From Onchocerca volvulus (Eukaryota > Nematoda > Chromadorea > Rhabditida > Onchocercidae): a DNA stretch of 64,000 bases. Under the pieces are notes generated by a model. That model did not search any database. It was not told the origin of the DNA and saw only the letters and a list, made by a program, of their open reading frames with translations. Each line of letters opens with the position of its first letter. Position 1 is the stretch's first letter. The DNA lies in NCBI GenBank assembly GCA_000499405.2, contig HG738139.1:4550616-4614615 (forward strand). The letters are read 5' to 3'. The translations under genes and the position numbers were made by a program. Positions 20,989-35,900 of the stretch are shown here, in pieces.

Positions 20989-21705
20989 TCATGCAAACTT
21001 TGCAATTTCAAGAATTTTCTCGTCAGTAAAAATTAATTTTCTGCAACTAAATATTGGTGACCAAAAATTATTCCCAGCTTTCTAAATTTTTTTTTTGCGA
21101 GAACTATGGTCTTCCGCTTATAAGGATCAATCGATCGGGCCTTATCACCAAAATATATCAGAATACGCCTTTGACATCAAATAATAGACTCAATGTTCTA
21201 TTGCTTATAAATATGATCAACAAACAACAATATAGTATAAACCTCTCATGGAACGCTGCAAAAAAATGAGATGAAAGCCTATCCTATTTAAGGATCGTTT
21301 TTCTGCTCGTAAATTTACGCTCGTGCGTTGAAAGTTAAAATATTAGTATGTGATAAAACTAAATCATATAACTAAGTTTGTCATAAAATACATGAATGTT
21401 TATCTCTAACAGAAAAAGAATATTGCGAGCTCCTAAAATACATAGAAATACTGCAAAAATGGATTAAACATGAAATTAATTTCAATAATTACTTAATGAA
21501 GATTTTATGCAATAAAATAGCAATAAGAATTCCATTAAAATTTCAAATTTTCAATTCAAAATTTAATTTGGTTATCAACAATGAAAGAGAGAATGCGTAT
21601 AACATACAGAAATAATACAAATTCAGTCAGTTTATTGATTTTAACAAATTTTACTTCAAAATTTCAAGAAAAAAAGACATCAAACTACACGAAATAAAAG
21701 ATATT
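20989..21705. other. Intergenic between ccf-1 and MBTPS2
   Basis: AT-rich gap between the ccf-1 start and the MBTPS2 stop, both on the minus strand. I see nothing recognisable in it. Confidence 0.5.
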
Positions 21706-24700
21706 CTATACAATATGCATATATAACTTCCACATCGCAACAATAAAATTTACAGCCAAGAGTATCGTTCCATAAATCAAAGCCATTTGTTTCATTAATC
21801 TTCGTTTCCTAAACAAACATATAAAAACAGTTCCCTTTTTTCCTTCAGTTTTGATTCTAAATAAAATTTTGACAAATATACATTTTTTTTCAAAAATAGC
21901 GACCAAACAGTTTGTTTTATATTAAAACTACAATTTTGTGAATTAAGACTAAAATCTTTCTCGAATCCGGTAGCACGAAACAAGAGAGAATATTGCAGGA
22001 ATTTTGAAAAAAAAAAAGAAAAAACCACGAAAAATCAGTGTTTAATTTCATTTCTTTCTCTAATTTCTGCCCCAAAAAATTTATGTCTTTTGAACAGCAC
22101 TATGAACTATTCATATTTCAAAAATCTAAAGGTTTAAAACACAACTAGTTAAATATTTAGTAGTTATTAGTCCAGAACTCATTCTCAATTTAGATTGGAA
22201 TGAAATGAAAAACCTCGATCTCAACTTGCCGAACATAAAATCCACAAAATTTGAGCAAATATATTGTCCATCAAGATAAATGCAAGGTATCGCATTGACA
22301 ACAGCAAAAGCTAGAAAAGAAAACAATTAAAAATGGCCGAATTAATGAATTCGAAATATTTCGATTCAATAAAAAACTTACGGAATCAAAATTTTCGAGT
22401 AAATAAAAATAAACAAACCAAATGAGAATGTGAAGAGATATTTTGCCACTAATTCAATAAAGTAAGGTAACAATATTAAAGAGATTGGTAACCGCGGTAC
22501 GTAATTGCTCACTTGCACATCGAATTCTAACTATAAAAATATGAAAGTTCTTTCGAAAATAAAACCAATTACTGAAATATGCAAGCTTCTCCCATTAAAA
22601 AATATTTTTATAGTAAAATTCTCAAAATATTGTTCTTTAGAGCAAGAGATTTGATTTCTTTTCTAACCTGAATTCACTCCCAAAATGACAAACTGTTCGG
22701 ATTATATTATTTAATCACTATTTATTCTTTCTCTCATTTCAAAAAAAAAAATTAGATTTGATACTTTCTTTGCTGCTAGCTGATGTGGGAACAATAAATA
22801 TGCTTAAATTTTCAATAGAAACAGATCCTAATAATGATTTCAATCTTTCATCTTCTTCAACTATTTAAGAAATATAATAACTACCCAATTTTTTATCGAA
22901 ATTATTGAAACGTCATATTCAATCAATTACCTCCCTGACGTAGCCCACATACAGAACTATATGTGATGCATTTCCAATAGAAATTCTCATAAATGACATG
23001 TTACCCAGAAGAGCAGGGAAAACGCAAGATGAGTGAAGGTTTGTCAAAGTTTGATTTGTAACCATGCAATTTTTTGTAGAACTGCAAGACTGTAATCCTG
23101 CAAAATCTCAATCTTAGATAATTCAATTTTCATATTCTCTTGCAAATCTTTAAAAATTTAATTTATAATTCTACTTTCCTCAAAAATTTTAAAATTGTTC
23201 TGAGTAATTAAAAATCGCCCTCAACGAACCTGCTACATACCTCGCTGACAAACATGCGCATATTTTTGCCGAAAAATACTCCAACAATTCGAGATTTTGT
23301 TCTTTAGCTAAATTCTAGAAATATTAAAAGCAATGTGAAAATACAAATGTGGAATTTTGCTAATTCTACTCCAAAATGAATGAAAAAAAAAAAAAACAAG
23401 CATTAGATTATTTGGTAATTGAATTAAAACAAACTAATTTTAAGTAAAATTTACGCAACTTATCAATAAATCGTTATCACCATAAATGTAAGTAAACATC
23501 AATATGTAAAATACAAAACATACATTTTCGAATAGAGTTTATCCAATCACGTACATAAAAACACATATGTGAAGCCGAATTATTCCACGTTGAGTTTTGA
23601 CAACAATCCAATTCATTTTCCACCAATTGCATCTAAAATAAGTGACATTTTCCTGCATACTACCACATTTATTTGAAATTTTCAATTACGTATTATTCCA
23701 TATTTTTTTCCATACTTTTTCTGCTTTGTCGAAAAAAATCATATTTATTAATGCTCAGAAGGGACAAGCTAATAAGCAGATAAAAAAGCTAAATAATATG
23801 ATGGCTAATACTACCAGCTGATTCCAGAGATCAGAGGAAATTCCGCTCTAAAGTAATATTTAAACCGAATAATATTTACTTGTGCAATAAGATATTATGA
23901 TAATGATCCAGTAAAACCTGAAAGGCACAATTAAAAATGCCACCTCATCTGCAACATTTTTTGCAATTACATCATTCGGTACGCAAAATCCAAAATTAGT
24001 ATCCTTCACTGTCTTCAGACAGCGATTCCAATCGTTAATATTGCTTACATTACAATCATTTATAGCTTGGATAACATTGCCCTTATTTAAACCAACTGGT
24101 CCTGATAGAGGAGAATCTTTCTGAATATCTGAAATCAAAACAACTCTTCTATAGAATTTCACCATATAACCAATAAGTAAATTTAGCTAATCATGGTAAT
24201 ATCTAATTAAAACGCATTCAGTAAACATTTATTTATCAGCCAACTACTTGGCGTTTACAGAATCGTTCGCTGACTGATACTGCAAATCTTCTCCAAGAAA
24301 GACACTTTGAGGTATCACTCGGTGCACGAGAGTCTCATTATCGTCAAATTCATCAGTGCCCTATCCTTCATTACAGAAGTTTATCTGAACAATCTTAAAT
24401 GATTCAGAAATGATGAATTTATTTTTATAGCAAAAATTGATAATTCAACAAACCTTCAACATAAATGCCCGCATTAGATATAAATAATGGTGAAACAATA
24501 AAAGCAGTAGATTCATAAAGCATCCATGCAAATAATGCAAGTACCAAATTATGCCATACACCCGCGCAACTGATTCTCAGCTTTTGTACGGAGGATAAAC
24601 GTCCTAGAGAAAACAGAAAAAAATTTAGAGAATATCAATGATGATCCATCAAATGCACAAATTTAAATAATATTCGATAATAACCCTTCCTTTCAACAAA

Positions 24701-26486
24701 ATTCTAGAATCATATTCCATCCGTACTTTTTTTTCGATTTCGGTTAGATAGAAGCTTGCAAAGTTTTGCAGAATTCTTTGAAAAGAAGGAAAATTTTTAA
24801 TTCTATGAACTAATGTTTGAAATCTAATTACTCGCATAAATTAATAAGTATACTTATAAAATTCCAAGTCTGATTAAAATTGTGAGAAATTTTAAGTAAC
24901 TTTTTTCAAAATGCAAAGTGTACGTTAAAAATAACAAAAACTCACGCATTGCAACAGCATCCAATTCCACGTAAGCACCAAGATACATGACGAAAAAGAT
25001 GAAACCCATACTTTTAACCGGAACATTGTTATTTAATGCCGCCAACATATGTCCTATTTCATGAACCACCGCTGCAATCAATAAAATTCCAATATATAGT
25101 GGCACTTGTGTCCACGGAATATTCCAGCCAGGAATTACAAATTTCAGGCCTTCTGAAATGAAATAAATTTCACAATTTTTAGTGTCTTATTAAGATTAAA
25201 TTCATCCTTTGATCTTAAATACTGGAGAGGATGCCGTGGCACTATCTCGTGCCGACTATGTGATTGCAACAGATATAAACAATTAATTATATTAGTACCG
25301 GATACTAACTAATAAATCAGCAACTCTTTATAAAATAACTCCTTATCTATCCAATTAATTCACGTCTTATTCATCGAAAACATTGGAAAATTGGATATAA
25401 CAAAATTGTTTTATATTAAAAGCAAATTGCTAACCGTTCTCTTCGACGAATTTCTCTCCAACTGTTGAAGCTTCCATTTCATAAACATTCATAACTGAAC
25501 CATCTGAAGCAAATGAATGGAAGTTTTCGAACCACCATAAACTTATTTCGATTACAGAATTCCATGAAAAATATAAAATAATCCCAAATGAACAAAATAT
25601 AGTCGAGATAATTCCAATGGTAAACCAAATTGTAAGTAAATATGAGAACAAATTGTTTCGTACAAATTCTTTAAGTACTGTACATGGTGATCGAATAGGA
25701 ACAAAACGAATCTGAAAAATAATCTAAATGTTGTTATTAGATAATTAAATTTATTTTTTTCACTAGTATAATAAATTAACTAGCCAACTTTGTTTGGGCA
25801 TTACATCTTACTGTTCGAGGATCCAAAAATAATCACATTATTAGAGCATTCAAACAAATAATATCTTTATTATTCTTAAGAATTTATTATCCCAATATTT
25901 CAAATTATAATTCACTTTCTAATAGGAAAATTAAGGTAATAATCTCATTGTTCGAAAATAAATCTTATTATAAAATCTTTAAGCGGTAATTTGACAACGG
26001 AATATGTCGGTAAAAATTAGACTATAAGGCTTACATAATATCATTTATTAATTAGCATTAAGTTAAAACATTTAGCGTAAGATTATATTTACTTGACATT
26101 TATCTTGTCCTAGCACACTGGATACATCTACAAGTTTATGTTTACAGATTAAACCTAATCATCTTCTTTCATTATCAGCTAGCTAATCATTCCCAACATC
26201 ATTATCAATTCTTAAACTAATTAATTATTACAAAAACATTCATAAGATAGAATTAGCATCATTATCATTGTTCTATCATCTAATTTTTTATTTCTTATTA
26301 AAACTTAAAATATAAATTTAAAATGATAAAAAGTGTAAAATTACTAACCTGAAAAAGCGTAACAATTAATTCATATCGTTCTACAAATGCTATATATTTT
26401 GATACATGAAATATTCGCAGGAAATAATCCAATAAATTGATTGTACTCCAAAAGGCCATAAACCAACCCAAAACGGTGAACAACAT
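21706..26486 (-). CDS. MBTPS2: Membrane-bound transcription factor site-2 protease
   Basis: S2P is an intramembrane zinc metalloprotease that releases SREBP- and ATF6-type factors after site-1 cleavage in the Golgi. Eleven exons: 26349-26486, 25435-25711, 24946-25152, 24454-24603, 23944-24128, 23524-23632, 23230-23307, 22931-23097, 22419-22530, 22214-22310 and 21706-21808. They give 540 residues (human 519) with all phases consistent. The zinc motif HEIGH falls at residues 169-173, against human 171-175. The second metal ligand lies in VVNAIPCIYLDGQ with Asp488. SCAGVWHNLVLALF and the PDZ-like segment SPLSGPVGLNKGNVIQAIND are intact. The Cys-rich loop (ELDCCQN, ICACLSARYVAGLQSCSSTK) matches the family. 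Several membrane segments are evident, including the last one before the stop. The acceptor of exon 7 (after AATTTAG at 23308) was chosen on phase. Confidence 0.94.
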
Positions 26487-27387
26487 TTGGAGTGCAAAAA
26501 GATGATAATAATTGATAGATATCCATCTAGCAATTTATCACTAATGCAAATTTTGCCAATGATTCGTTTTTTAATTGATCATCAACGTTCATCATCTTTA
26601 TATTATTCATTCAAGCTGATCTAAAATTGAAATAAAAATCAATCAATCAATCAATTAAAATTTAATTTAAACTCATATTATATAAATATCACATGAGAAA
26701 TTCGATAATCCTCCTCTACCACTGATTCTCTAAATTCTCTTCCTTTGCAGTTTATTCCCATCGTCTATCACCTTACCACATCTCCTCCAACCTATCACTT
26801 ACTCCCACGCGTCCTCTCACCCACTCATCTACTCGTACCTTCTGTCATTCTTTGTTTTGTTACTTTGACGATGTCACTGTGTGCCATAAACATGCTATAT
26901 TTCTTGCGTACACTTTTTACGTGTTTTTCACGTGTTTTATGAATTGTTTTATGCGTCAGTAATTGTTTTACGTCATACGTGATATTTTATTTTTTCATAG
27001 ATTAATTCATGTTAATTTGTTTTTGGATTAATTTATGTATGTTGATTCGTTTGATGTTTTAATAAATTATTTAATAGGTTTCACGTGGACCGAGAAATTG
27101 AACTTTTTCACGTAAACGTAAAATCATAAATTGAACGTTTTTAATTTAGTTAGCCATAAAGAATAACTACTTATTAGGTATGAAAGAAAATGGTGGAAAA
27201 ACAATATCTAAACGAACAAATTATATATAATGTTTTTAATAGAAGTTGTTTAGCATATGATTACCAATTGGAATCAATGTAAATGAAAATATCTATGATT
27301 ATTATGTTAATAGGAAATGCTCATAGTTATAAAATGATCTGTCGTTTCATGTTTAGATCGATTTGTTGGCCATATTTTCAGGAAAAT
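26487..27387. promoter_or_regulatory. Divergent upstream region of MBTPS2 and UBE3D
   Basis: About 0.9 kb separates the MBTPS2 start (minus) from the UBE3D start (plus), so it should hold both promoters. It includes a short ATCA microsatellite around 26638-26655 and a C-rich stretch at 26710-26850. A 65-codon plus-strand frame at 26745-26942 has no recognisable similarity. TTTTCAG at 27375-27381 sits 6 bases before the UBE3D ATG and is a good candidate for a spliced-leader trans-splice site. Confidence 0.5.
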
Positions 27388-30300
27388 ATGCCATTGAAAA
27401 GTTGGCAAACACGATCGTTCCTTATTGAACTCAAACCACGAAGCGAATTTGCTTCACTCTTCGTTGACTGTCCACCAGCAGATAACAATGAAGCAGCCTA
27501 TTATAATAATCAACAAATACAAGATGAAACTACGGAAAAGTAATATTTGCAAAGAAGAAGGAATTAATTATTGTTAGAAAAGCAATTTGTCATTTTTAAT
27601 TTTTCGAATTTTTAAGTGTTATCAAAGTAAAAAGAGGAATTATACTTCAATTTATTCAATTTAAGATTTCGATCCTTAGCCTAGACATTTCGAAAGCTTA
27701 ATATAATAAAATATTAAGCTTTGCAAACGATACACTTATTAGTAATAGCATTAATAGAAAAAAGAGAATATTTCCGTGCAATTCCTAGGTTCGCTCAAGA
27801 CTTAAAACTTCTTAAGATCATTACTAATTCAAATTTTATGAACGAAAGTTTTGATGGATTGTATAAGAAGAGATGAAATGTAGTATTATCACTTTCTATT
27901 TTATCCCTTTCTTTCTTTGTCATTTGTCTGTTAGAATGATACAATGCTAATTTTTTAAAGTCATTAATTAGATTCCTAACTGTGAGATTTCAAAATTGAT
28001 ATCCAAAACATCTGATAATGTATGCTTCAACGTTTTTTTTGTTTGTTTTAATCTTTATTTTCTCTTTTTTCTTTCTTTCGACCATTTCTTCATATCCTTT
28101 TTCGATTTTTTGAAATAATGATCTTAAGAAACTTTAAATATTGAGCTAGTATTTAAAAAATAGTGAAATTGTAAAATTGATTTCTTCAGATTATTCAGCT
28201 CAATATGCCGGATAATCTGGAATAACCGATTAACATATACTCTTGTTAAAAAAGAATAAAACATGAAAAAAAAAAACATGAAATGAATGAAACATGTAAA
28301 AAATAAAAAAGTAAAAATCTCAATATGTGAATAGTATGTGATGTGAAGAAATGTCATATGCATAATATATTGTAGTTTCAAAGTTAATGATTGTACTTTT
28401 TTCCTTTATTGATTGTTTATAATAAATAGATTAATATAGATCCCAGTTAATAAAATTTCGAAAAAGTTTATCCGAAACATTTTTTAGTAAAGAAACGGTG
28501 GAACGAAAAGAAATGATACATTTTCGTGAACATTCTATCGAAGTAAGTTCAATAATCCAACAAAGGGAAGATGGTGCTGCCGAAATGTTGCCATCATATT
28601 GGGCCAAATTTGGTGATCTTACCTTATATCCAAATTCGGTTTGCGCACTTACTTGGGCTGATAATCATCGATTGTTTATGTGCAAAGTACGAGTCATAGT
28701 TGGTAAATGTCCATTAGGTGAAGTTATTCTTAATATTTAATCTTATTTTATTCATATAAAGTAGTGATCAATAGTCCCAACTAAGCAAGTAATCAAATAA
28801 GTATCATTCTACATTTGAAATCTTGATTTACATTGTGAAAGATTATCAAAAATTTCACCGTCTTGAGATTAGTAAGTAAATGATTCATTGAATGATTCAC
28901 TTATGTTTAATAATTCTGATAATTTTTAATGCTTGGATATATGCAGCGTAGAAGCAATGCTATTCTGTTTAATATTAGATTCCTCTCGTTTATTTGCAGT
29001 ACCGAAAACATTTCACCAACTAGCAGTTGGTGTATTATCTGGGATGCTTCTAGATGAATATATCGAGAATGCTGAAACACTTCCTGTACAAGCAGAATGT
29101 TCAGGATGTTCAGCTACTTTGTTGAATTATTCCGAAGAGTATGTTTATTTTTTCTTTACGCCACATTTCTTGTTTTTCATATTTTTATCTTTTACCTCTT
29201 TCCTTGTCGATTCTTTCTTTACTTTCTCTTCTCTTTTTCTTCCTTTGTCTCGACATTTTTTCTGAAAATTAATATATTTCCTAACAAAATTTAGCTTTTT
29301 CAGCAGTTTGAAACTGCAATCGTTACCAGAAGACGGATGGTTAAATACTTCACCATCTATGGAATATTTTTGCCGTGATACATGTGGTGCTGTTTCACAT
29401 TCTCATGCGCATCATGGTGCGCATAGTTCAGATTTGATATGTGCCGAAGATGCGCAGAAACAATGGCTTCCAAATGAACAACGGATTGTCATATCAGATT
29501 CTTATTTTCTGGTATTAAAGAAGGTTTGTGTTTTTATTTCACAGCTAATATGATAAATTTGATACATATATATAAATTTATTATGATGGAAAAAAAAAAC
29601 TTTTGACATCCATATAATTGCTTAAAAAAATTGAATGAGGAAATAGTCTGATCGATAAGGCCAGAGCAAAGTTGACGTATCATTCCTTCATAAATAGTAT
29701 TTCAATCTCTTTCGTTGGTTTCTTGTTCTAAGATGATGATTTTACTAATTTTGCACAGTTCGGAAAAAAAAAGGCATGCTGTCTGATTAATGTCGTCTGG
29801 ATCTGTAAATAGAATGATCATTGAACTGATTTATTTATATCTCTTGTCTTTTACGGAACAAAAATCCCTTTTCAATCTATCAAACATTATTTCAGAACAG
29901 AGAACCAACAAAATTGAATTGAAATATTAGTCCCATCCACCATTAGTTCATATTAATTTTTCGAATTTTTCGAGATATTATGATATTTCATGATACATTT
30001 TTGAATTTTTGGAAAAAATGTTGGAGAACTCATTTGAAGAATGAATAGTCTTTAGATGATTATCTCGAATGCAGTGACCGTTGATGAGTCCAATGTTGTC
30101 CTTTGTGCCAAATGTTCTGTGGAGATTGGAATTATTCTCAAAAGTTTGTTTTTGTTATTTTACTTATTAACCAGTATTTTCTGCAGTAGATCATAAGATA
30201 TACAATATCTCAGTTATTTTTTGGATCAGTATTTTTAATTTTAGTCACTTTTACTGGTGTATTTGTTAGTAGGATTTCCTGTAATTTGCCAAACTTTTCA

Positions 30301-31908
30301 CTGTCCTGCAAATATTGCGGCACAATGAGCTCATTAATGAAGTATGATCCATTTTCGAGCGTAGATATGTCATCTGCTTTGTTTGAATTAGTTAGTGATC
30401 AATTTTGAAATACATTATTTGGTTTAAAACAAAGTTTTGCTGTCCATCAGTCTTAATCATTTTGTTACTTTTTCTTTATTTCGAGGACACGTCCCTGTCT
30501 TAATTTCGCTTTTAATAAATTTCAAGTATTAGGGATTTCTAGCAAAAAAAAAAAAAATACTTTCAGAAAACACTGACATCATACAATTTCATCATGTAAT
30601 GTGCAATTTGCTAGTAACCAATAGCAGGGAAACTTACATAAATACCAGGTTAGTTAATCTCTGATATCTTATTATAAATAGGAATGCTTGGCTGCTTTCT
30701 TTTTTTCTTTTTCATTTGTATATTGAACCAACAAAAGTTTAATTAGCCGCTGCAATTCTTAAAATGATTTTATAACTAAATATAACAAATAGTTTGATCT
30801 TTTTCAGAAGATTTAGACAGCTAACATCCAACATTTATTGATATTTTAAACACGTCATCGCTTTAAATGAGGGAAAATCCTTCAGAAAAATCTTTATTAT
30901 TATTATTTACGAACTTGAAAATAAAAAAATTATTATTTTATTTTCAAGTTAGTGAATAATTGTTATCAAATGTTTGCATTAATAGATTCGGCACACTGGA
31001 ACATTTCTTCGCCTGGATGCTGCTTTATCAATGTGAATCACAGACATCAGGAAAACTGGTTCTTCGTTCTTATGATAAACGACCATATTTATTGGTTACC
31101 TATGTTTTTGTCATTTTTATATTCCTAGTGAATTTTTTTCTCTAACTCTTTTTCTCTGTTTTTTTTTTTCTAGTTTTTTTAATAAATTTTTTCTCATCTG
31201 AAGATTTGGCTGCTGGATTCATATGTTGTAATATCACAAGGCGAGCTTGCCGAAAATGAAGGTGAAGAAAAATTAATTTATTCATTTCCCGCGCTAAAAA
31301 TGCTCTACAAGGTATTAGTTACTATTGATCCAAATATTTACCTCAGTTCTTGCATTTTTTTTCCAAGTCATTTCTAGTTTTTGTTTTCATTTATAATATT
31401 TCAAATGAGGATATTTGTTAGAACGTAAGCGTAGCAGAATATTCAAGTAAAAGGAAAATTACTTGAAAAATTAATATTTTGCTTTGTAGTTTTAATTTAT
31501 TTTTATCACTCATTTTTCATCTTAAAATTTAAGATATTCGATGCTGAATCAGCTAAAACGGATCCCCGTGCGAATGGTGAGGATGCCAGCGTGGGTATAC
31601 TAGATATACCATTAACATGTTGTATAAAGTTAACCGAAATGCTGCTTGAATCATCACTGGCTTTACCTCCAACTGGACGAAGTGTTGGCCAGTTTTATGT
31701 ACGCTTTAATGTCACTTATAAGTGTGTCATTAATTTAAGGAAATCCAAATGAATCAGAAATCATTTCGATCTAAATTCGTTATCACTCACTGTTCGGATT
31801 GAAAAGAATTTTCACTTATAAATTTTTCTTTAATTCTACTCTAAAATTTTTGTTGATTTTCAGGTTGGATTTTTAAAATTAAGAAAATGTGATGGATTGA
31901 TAAACTGA
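27388..31908 (+). CDS. UBE3D: UBE3D-like E3 ubiquitin-protein ligase
   Basis: UBE3D is a small metazoan E3 that binds UBE2C-type E2 enzymes. Ten exons: 27388-27539, 28488-28702, 28952-29138, 29304-29523, 30056-30143, 30567-30648, 30986-31094, 31204-31311, 31534-31698 and 31864-31908. They give 456 residues (human 389) with every junction in phase. The best matches are C-terminal: RIVISDSYFLVL, the paired cysteines in VVLCAKCSVEIG, FGTLEHFFAWMLLYQCES, YLLIWLLDSYVVI, ALKMLYK and a final VGFLKLRKCDGLIN. Upstream Cys pairs (AECSGCSA, CRDTCGA) and a His-rich SHSHAHHGAH could bind metal. The start is the ATG 6 bases after a TTTTCAG; the reading frame is open further upstream but that part looks non-coding. 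The exon 3 acceptor (28951) is the only one that fits the phase, although a stronger-looking one lies 5 bases earlier. Confidence 0.85.
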
Positions 31909-32907
31909 AAACAGCCGCGATGCGAAAAAAAAAGCAAATATGTTGCAAAAAGCATGTGTTTCTAATCATTTTATGCATAAAACGATAAATGAAATACTGT
32001 AATGAGTATAAAATGGTCAATATTTGCAGTAATATTGCAATGAAGGTTTTATTTCAAAAACATTTCTAAGAATTTTTCATTTTTATTGTAAAAATGTAGA
32101 TACTGACATTATCATTGCTTTCAGTCATAATTTCATCTCTCTGGACGACTTATTGCTTCAGCAATTATCAAATAATCATTTAAAAGATTGCTAGCTGAAA
32201 AAGAAAAAGAATGCGTGAAATTATTGGTAGTTTCAAACCATCATTGACAATTTGGCGTTAAAATAAAGAATCAATTTTTTTTACAATTTTTTTTTAGTAG
32301 TCGCACTAATAAATAATTAAAGAATTAGACAGTGAAGTTTTAAAATGCACTTTTTGCTTGCATAACTTTCACCATATAGTTCATTTTAAAAAAAGTGATA
32401 GAGAAAATAGAAGAAATTAACCGTGGTACTTGATGTTAAATTTAAAATTTTTCTGACCAGTATGTTTATTTTATTGTTGTGTTTTATTTTTCGATTTGTT
32501 ACCTCCATTTTGGTGCTTTTCATTTTTCCAAAAAAAAAAAGAAAAAAATATTTATTTTAGTACATTGTCTGTGCTATAATAATTTGTAAATAAAATTTTC
32601 CATTGAAATCAATCACATTGAACATGCAATTATATGAAGTAAAATATGATTTTGAATATTTCTTGCGTATGATTATAAACTATGTAGAAAAATACACAGT
32701 TTTTCTCTTTTGAAATCATTGAAAATAATATTATATTACTTGGAAAATGGGACCATAAATTACGGATATCTATTTCCACATTTATTTACAAGTGAAATTT
32801 AAATTCAGGAGAAAGAACAAAATAATGTTAGCACTAAAAATATTTTAGAAATATTTTTAGCTTTGAATTACTATACTATAAAAAGCACTGCACACGCTTT
32901 GATTATA
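31909..32907. other. Intergenic, convergent 3' ends
   Basis: Gap between the UBE3D stop and the stop of the first S28 peptidase. AATAAA-type signals occur (for example near 32587), but no coding signal is seen on either strand. Confidence 0.5.
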
Positions 32908-35900
32908 TTAAATAATGGAGGAGATATTTCCTTTCAGGAAAATGGCAAATATTGTCGCCACTAAGGTAAATAAGGCAGAACTTGTCAGTTGCCGACTTTT
33001 CTGAAAAAAATTCATAAGTGTTGATTTTCAAGATTAATTAAAATGGATCATCACTATCTTAACTTAAAGGTAATGATCACTTCTGTAATACTGGATTTAC
33101 TTATGTATGGAGGAAATCACAATGAAGTATCTCTAACTTATCCAAATAAGAAATTAATCATTTCATGTCATTAAAAACTGTTCTACTAATGATTGTTTCT
33201 GTTGATTTTAACAGAAATTCATAATTTTATTTTTTGAATCAAAACATCCAAGAGAATTCTTCGAATTTTCATGATAAATGACATATAAGATAAGTTGATG
33301 AGAAGACAAGTTAAATTAAAGTGGTTTTATGCAAATTAAAGAGTCTATATTAGGGTAAAACATACCTTTGGTTCCATATATCCCCATGGATAGCCATAGT
33401 TGATAAATTGACAGTCCTTTGGTACTTCCCAACCGATATTATCCGGTAGTGGAAATGGTGAAGGTAATTTAGTACAGTTTTTATAAACCCAACATTTCAG
33501 TATGTTTACAATCTATAATTTAAGCAATTTAAAACTTCAAATGCTTTTTTTTTTTTTTAAAATTTTTATCAAATATTTACATAAAGGAATAAACAATTTT
33601 TAATAAACTTTTGTTAACTATAACAATTTTTCAATTTTCAAATTTCGAACAAATTATAAAAAACAATTTTTATCATAAAGAAGAGAAAAAAAGAGAGATA
33701 AAATATTTTATTAGATTTTTTGGAAAAAATTATTAGTGCTATTATTATTAACTGTTATTTGAATTTCGGCTAAGCAATTTGTTTATTTATCTTTTTCTTT
33801 TTTTTTTTTTTTATTACAAATACAACCTGAAATCGTTCATATGTCACCGAAGGTGGATCACACGTGCTCGGCGTACGTAAATCAAGATGATGTGCGGCAT
33901 CTAACATGTAAAAAGTATAAACACCTTTTGCTGTATTAATATCTATAATATCAGGTGAATTTTCATAAATGCCACCAGCAGACCATGGATCTAAATTACC
34001 ATTCCTAAAATAATGGAAATTAGCATTATCAAAAAAATTTTTTGAATTTTTAAATATATAATGTTTTTATTAATTTACATACAAATATACGAATAATATT
34101 ATACATGTATTTGTTATAAAATAAAAGTTAAAAAATTAATTAAATGAATGATAAACTTACGAAAATATAATATTGCCCGTAGTATTAAACATTATTCCAT
34201 AACGTATCGTTAAATCTTGAAATCTATACAAATCCGGAGTATAACCAAAATCCTCGAATATTGTCATACAATTAATAATATTGTTATTTAAAATATCGCA
34301 ATTATTCAAGAAGAAATCATTCTCACCACCTTGATCACAATTTTGCGATATCAATGATGTACAACACTACAAAGGAATTGATAATATTATCATTAAAAAT
34401 AAATTAAAGATACACATATAGTCAAATAAAGTATACAGTAAAAATTTTGCTTCAATTTATTTTGTTTCATTTATTTTCACTATCTACAATATCTTTTGCA
34501 TCTTTTTTACAGTATCTGATACGGTATCTATTTTTTTTTAACAAAACAAATTTACATTGTTTGTTCAATAAAGATATTAGTGGGTAAATTGAGAAATTTT
34601 GATTGAAAATTTTGAATTAATCAATATATACTTGTTTTTCAAATATATATTATCTATCTACAACTTATACATATACGGTATCTAAGAGATACTGTATCAA
34701 GCTAACCTGCCAATTCCAAGCAATTTCTTCTCCTATATTTTGAAAAAATGATGTTTTTGTGCAATTTCGTGTGAAACAATGATAATTAAGCTTTCCCGTA
34801 TAATTATAGAAAACATTGATAACATTGTATAATTGTTCTGCCAATCCTTCATCGTTTGTTTCGGCTTTTTTTGCATATTGACAAGCATACTAAAGAGAAA
34901 AAAGAAAGAAAAAAAGTGAAGAATTATCTAATTAACAAATTGATAATAAATTATCATTGAATTCTTGTAATTTATTTCAAAATAAAATATTCGAAAATTT
35001 CAAGAGAAAACTAACATTAGTATCTGAAAATATTTTAGTCAAAATAAATTTTGGTAATCATAAACTAGTGAGTTTCATAAAGTTTTGAAATAATCTAAAA
35101 AGAATTTCTCAAATCATATGCAAATTAATAAACATTCGGGAATTAGATTAATAGAAACGAATAATATCGATTCATAAAGATAATTAAGTAATATAATATT
35201 TGATAATATAGTATCGATTTAATGAATTATTTGATAATATAGTATCGATTTAGTGAAGAATGAATAATTTTTTATACCTTAACCGGAAATCCGGGCAAAG
35301 AAGTAATAAAATCAGCCGGATATGGATAATTGATCATGGCCATGTAAAAAATAGCAGAATAAATGTAATTATAGAAACTTGTGAAATCATCAGAGCTTTT
35401 CATTTCAAAATCTGGTTTCGAGCGAAATATTTGATTTAATTTCGCTCGACCTTGTTCTATAACAAGAATATTTGTCTCCAAATAATTCTTGAATTTTTTT
35501 GTGATATAGAAATGATATAGAAAAAGATATTAGTGTATTAGATGTTAGCTTCGATTAATAAAAAAGTATGACTTTCACGGAAAAAAAATTTGTTGTTTTA
35601 TAATTCTATGTTTGTTATATAAATCAAGAAAAAAATGAGAAAATAAAATTTGAAAAAAAAAAAGAAATTGAAAAATGATATCTTTGTTATGAAATTTTAG
35701 TGATTGAGAGATAAATATTGCAAATGTTATCAATGAAGAATATTGTTCAAGCATTTTTTGATATCTTTTGATAAACAATCATTAGAAGTGTTAGATTGAT
35801 AGTGATAGTAACTTCGTAGAAGGTAAAGATAACTAATTAATGTATAAACTATTTTTTTTTTCTTTACATTATAAAACAAATTTCCGATATTTTCCAAGCA

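Noticed and set aside
35272..35481. Treating this reading frame as starting with Met
   Set aside because: The first codon is TTG. The real exon starts at 35456 after a TATAG acceptor, which restores phase and the [11 protein letters not shown] match to paralogue B.
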